From Cytophagales bacterium (GTDB taxonomy: Bacteria > Bacteroidota > Bacteroidia > Cytophagales > 172606-1), in the NCBI GenBank assembly GCA_030446715.1, contig JAUJMU010000003.1, positions 186,001 through 250,000 on the forward strand: a stretch of DNA of 64,000 bases, given 5' to 3'. How positions within the stretch are numbered: the first letter of the stretch is position 1; each line of letters opens with the position of its first letter. The notes below the pieces were generated by a model, which worked only from the letters and a program-made list of their open reading frames with translations, was not told where the DNA came from and did not search any database. A program made the translations under genes and the position numbers. This document shows positions 62,495 to 64,000 of this stretch, in pieces.

Positions 62495-64000
62495 TTACCA
62501 GATGATGGAGTACTTCATGCCGTTTCCGGAGACCGGCACCAGCAGTTCGCTGCGGTTTCCCGCCTTCCTGACTGTTGCTTTGGCTTCGGCAGGAACGCGT
62601 ACAAAATAAGACTTTCCGTCCACGGCGTACAGCCCGGCGGATACTTCGGTAATGTCGCGGCCCCCGGCAACCCTGGCGTACAGGTTGGCTGGTGCTGCCG
62701 CAGCCAGACGGATTTCGCGGGTGAGGTAGCGGCCATTTTCTTCCGGACGGATCATGTCTTCTACTTCCACGCCACTGATGGTATAGCGGAAGGTTGGATT
62801 TTCGTTTTCATCCAGGTCGTAGCCCCGGGAACGAAAATTATGGGTTGGGTTAATCGTATCCGGCCAGGCAGCGTTCCTGTCCGGGAGACTGGCCAGTACC
62901 GGCGAAGCACCCAGCGGCACTACGCTGCCCACCGGCCGGGAACTGCCATCGCCGCGGCTGTTCCACATGGGCGTAGCATCCAGAAAACCACCCTTCCAAA
63001 CGTAGACCAGTGCCCCGGTATTAAGATCAAACGTGTAGCTGGTCCCGTCGGCACTGCCAACGGAAACGGCGTGGGTAATTCTTTTGGGAGTAGCATCAGG
63101 CTCTTTGCGGTAATCCACGAATGACCGCAGGATGCGGTTGTTTCCCTGAACGTTTGCCAGGATCGGATCGACTGGGTTGCGCATCGGTACGGAACCTGCC
63201 GCGTGCAGGTCCTGCAGACGCAGACCCGGACCTTCGATCGAAAAGCCAAGGGCAGGATTTACCCGCGGTTCCGGCTTGTGGTAAACGATTTCGAAGGGAT
63301 TGTCGCCAGCCTTCAGGTCGGCCACTCCCTGGCTGCTGCCCCGGGTACCGATCTGATCAATTACGGTTTTACTGGCAATGCTGAGGTTTGCCCAGCCCCC
63401 GCTGGGTAAGGAAAAGCGGTATTTGCCTTTTTCGGGCACCCGCAGATTGCCGGTAATCCGTAATATAAAACGGTCTTCGGGATTACGGACCACGTTCCAG
63501 GTCAACTCGGGCGTGGTTCCCTCTTTTTCGGCCTTGAGCGTTTTCAGGTCCGGCATTTGTTCAAATTTGCCGGGATAGTAGCTGTATTTCAGATTGGAAA
63601 GGGAAGCCGGGTTATTGCCGTAGGTCTTGTACCGGATGTTCCGGAAAGCTACCGGGCCGTGGTCGCCCTGAATCAGCAGCGGACCCATCGCTTTTTCGTC
63701 GCCGTTCATGCCGCCGCGGGTGGGCCCGGCCAGTTCCACATTTTCGTGAATGGTTACACCGTTGAGTTGCACCATGAGCATGCGGGCATTGGCGGTTTTA
63801 CGGCCGCTGCCGTCGAAGCGGGGCGCCTGAAAAGATATTTTCAGGTTCTGCCACAGACCGGGAGCCCTGGCCGCATTTATTCTTGGCGCATAGCCCTGGT
63901 ACCCTTGCCGGCCTTCCGGCTTGCTGTCGTCCCAGCGTTCATAAATACCGCCCACGTCGCCATATTTCGGGTTCTTCACCCCCCAGCTGTCGAGCAGCTG
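62495..64000 (-). CDS. DUF1080 (3-keto-glucoside hydrolase-like) protein, N-terminus outside window
   Basis: About 500 residues visible, frame open at the edge. First part is the DUF1080/laminarinase-like jelly roll: SWGVKNPKYGDVGGIYERWD, GLWQNLKISFQAPRFDGSGR, ARMLMVQLNGVTIHENVELA and GDHGPVAFRNIRYK near its end. A PA14-like stretch follows (RITGNLRVPEKGKYRFSLPS), then a C-terminal propeller-like region shared with PVC/Bacteroidota dehydrogenase partners. DUF1080 proteins hydrolyse 3-keto-disaccharides; here it precedes the dehydrogenase-plastocyanin gene by 116 bp, suggesting a shared sugar-oxidation role. Confidence 0.85.
   Translation of the reverse strand, partial: QLLDSWGVKNPKYGDVGGIYERWDDSKPEGRQGYQGYAPRINAARAPGLWQNLKISFQAPRFDGSGRKTANARMLMVQLNGVTIHENVELAGPTRGGMNGDEKAMGPLLIQGDHGPVAFRNIRYKTYGNNPASLSNLKYSYYPGKFEQMPDLKTLKAEKEGTTPELTWNVVRNPEDRFILRITGNLRVPEKGKYRFSLPSGGWANLSIASKTVIDQIGTRGSSQGVADLKAGDNPFEIVYHKPEPRVNPALGFSIEGPGLRLQDLHAAGSVPMRNPVDPILANVQGNNRILRSFVDYRKEPDATPKRITHAVSVGSADGTSYTFDLNTGALVYVWKGGFLDATPMWNSRGDGSSRPVGSVVPLGASPVLASLPDRNAAWPDTINPTHNFRSRGYDLDENENPTFRYTISGVEVEDMIRPEENGRYLTREIRLAAAAPANLYARVAGGRDITEVSAGLYAVDGKSYFVRVPAEAKATVRKAGNRSELLVPVSGNGMKYSIIW

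Overview
The window looks like a chromosome segment of a Bacteroidota bacterium, probably order Cytophagales. Reasons: a type IX secretion C-terminal sorting domain, Bacteroidota-type tyrosine integrase and BT4734/VirE-N primase, start codons without Shine-Dalgarno sequences, and DUF1080 and PQQ-type dehydrogenase genes. About 1-34.2 kb is AT-richer, full of mobile DNA and broken genes. From about 38.7 kb on it is GC-richer and mostly ordinary chromosome.

Region 1 (1-34.2 kb). After an edge fragment of a HAD phosphatase comes a CAU-anticodon tRNA gene (361-434). Its 3' 56 bp are repeated exactly at 34187-34242. The integrase (32618-34036) sits just inside the right copy, so the window holds a 33.8-kb island inserted in the tRNA gene. 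Cargo: an M50/TPR membrane protein; a type I restriction system (hsdR, a DUF1016/YhcG nuclease, hsdS, an ABC-type ATPase, hsdM); a large T9SS-exported repeat protein; a serine recombinase; and a replication/integration module (primase-helicase, excisionase, integrase). Nested in yhcG is a second element of about 10.35 kb, flanked by a 6-bp repeat. It carries tandem tyrosine recombinases, a primase-helicase, an XRE regulator, a RelE/ParE-type toxin-antitoxin pair, a strongly structured non-coding stretch and an RHS/lipase toxin tail. Its insertion fuses the N-terminal half of YhcG in frame to the RHS tail. Two IS630-type elements and one IS982-type element interrupt hsdS, the RHS tail and the primase. 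Every target duplication is clean, and removing each IS restores a continuous local reading frame.

Region 2 (34.2-36.8 kb) repeats the architecture of the island's left end (tRNA end, terminator, paired short repeats), so it may be a remnant of a second island. It holds a DUF2806-like gene and a HigBA-type toxin-antitoxin pair among GC-rich palindromic repeats.

Region 3 (36.9-48.8 kb) is a complete type I-B CRISPR-Cas locus: about 28 repeats, then cas2, cas1, cas4, an unknown 93-aa ORF, cas7, cas8, cas3, cas5 and cas6, with a WYL regulator further upstream. Between cas6 and a DUF433/DUF5615 toxin-antitoxin pair lies a two-repeat pseudo-array. Its guide matches the region 22 bp upstream of the toxin start at positions 1-17 except 6 and 12, and then mismatches from 18: the every-sixth-base pattern of type I crRNAs. 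This is the strongest candidate for an undescribed system here: a CreTA-like, CRISPR-regulated toxin module.

Region 4 (48.8-64 kb) is chromosome: a PQQ sugar dehydrogenase, a TVP38-type membrane protein, a zinc metallopeptidase, a very large exonuclease-RecQ-UvrD fusion, a MazEF pair with a perfect 18-bp palindrome upstream, tRNA-Arg and tRNA-Pro, a dehydrogenase-like/plastocyanin protein and a DUF1080 protein running off the end.

Caution: many genes are broken by single-base length changes in homopolymers. A 225-bp internal duplication whose copies differ only in two C-runs suggests that some of these may be sequence errors rather than real decay.
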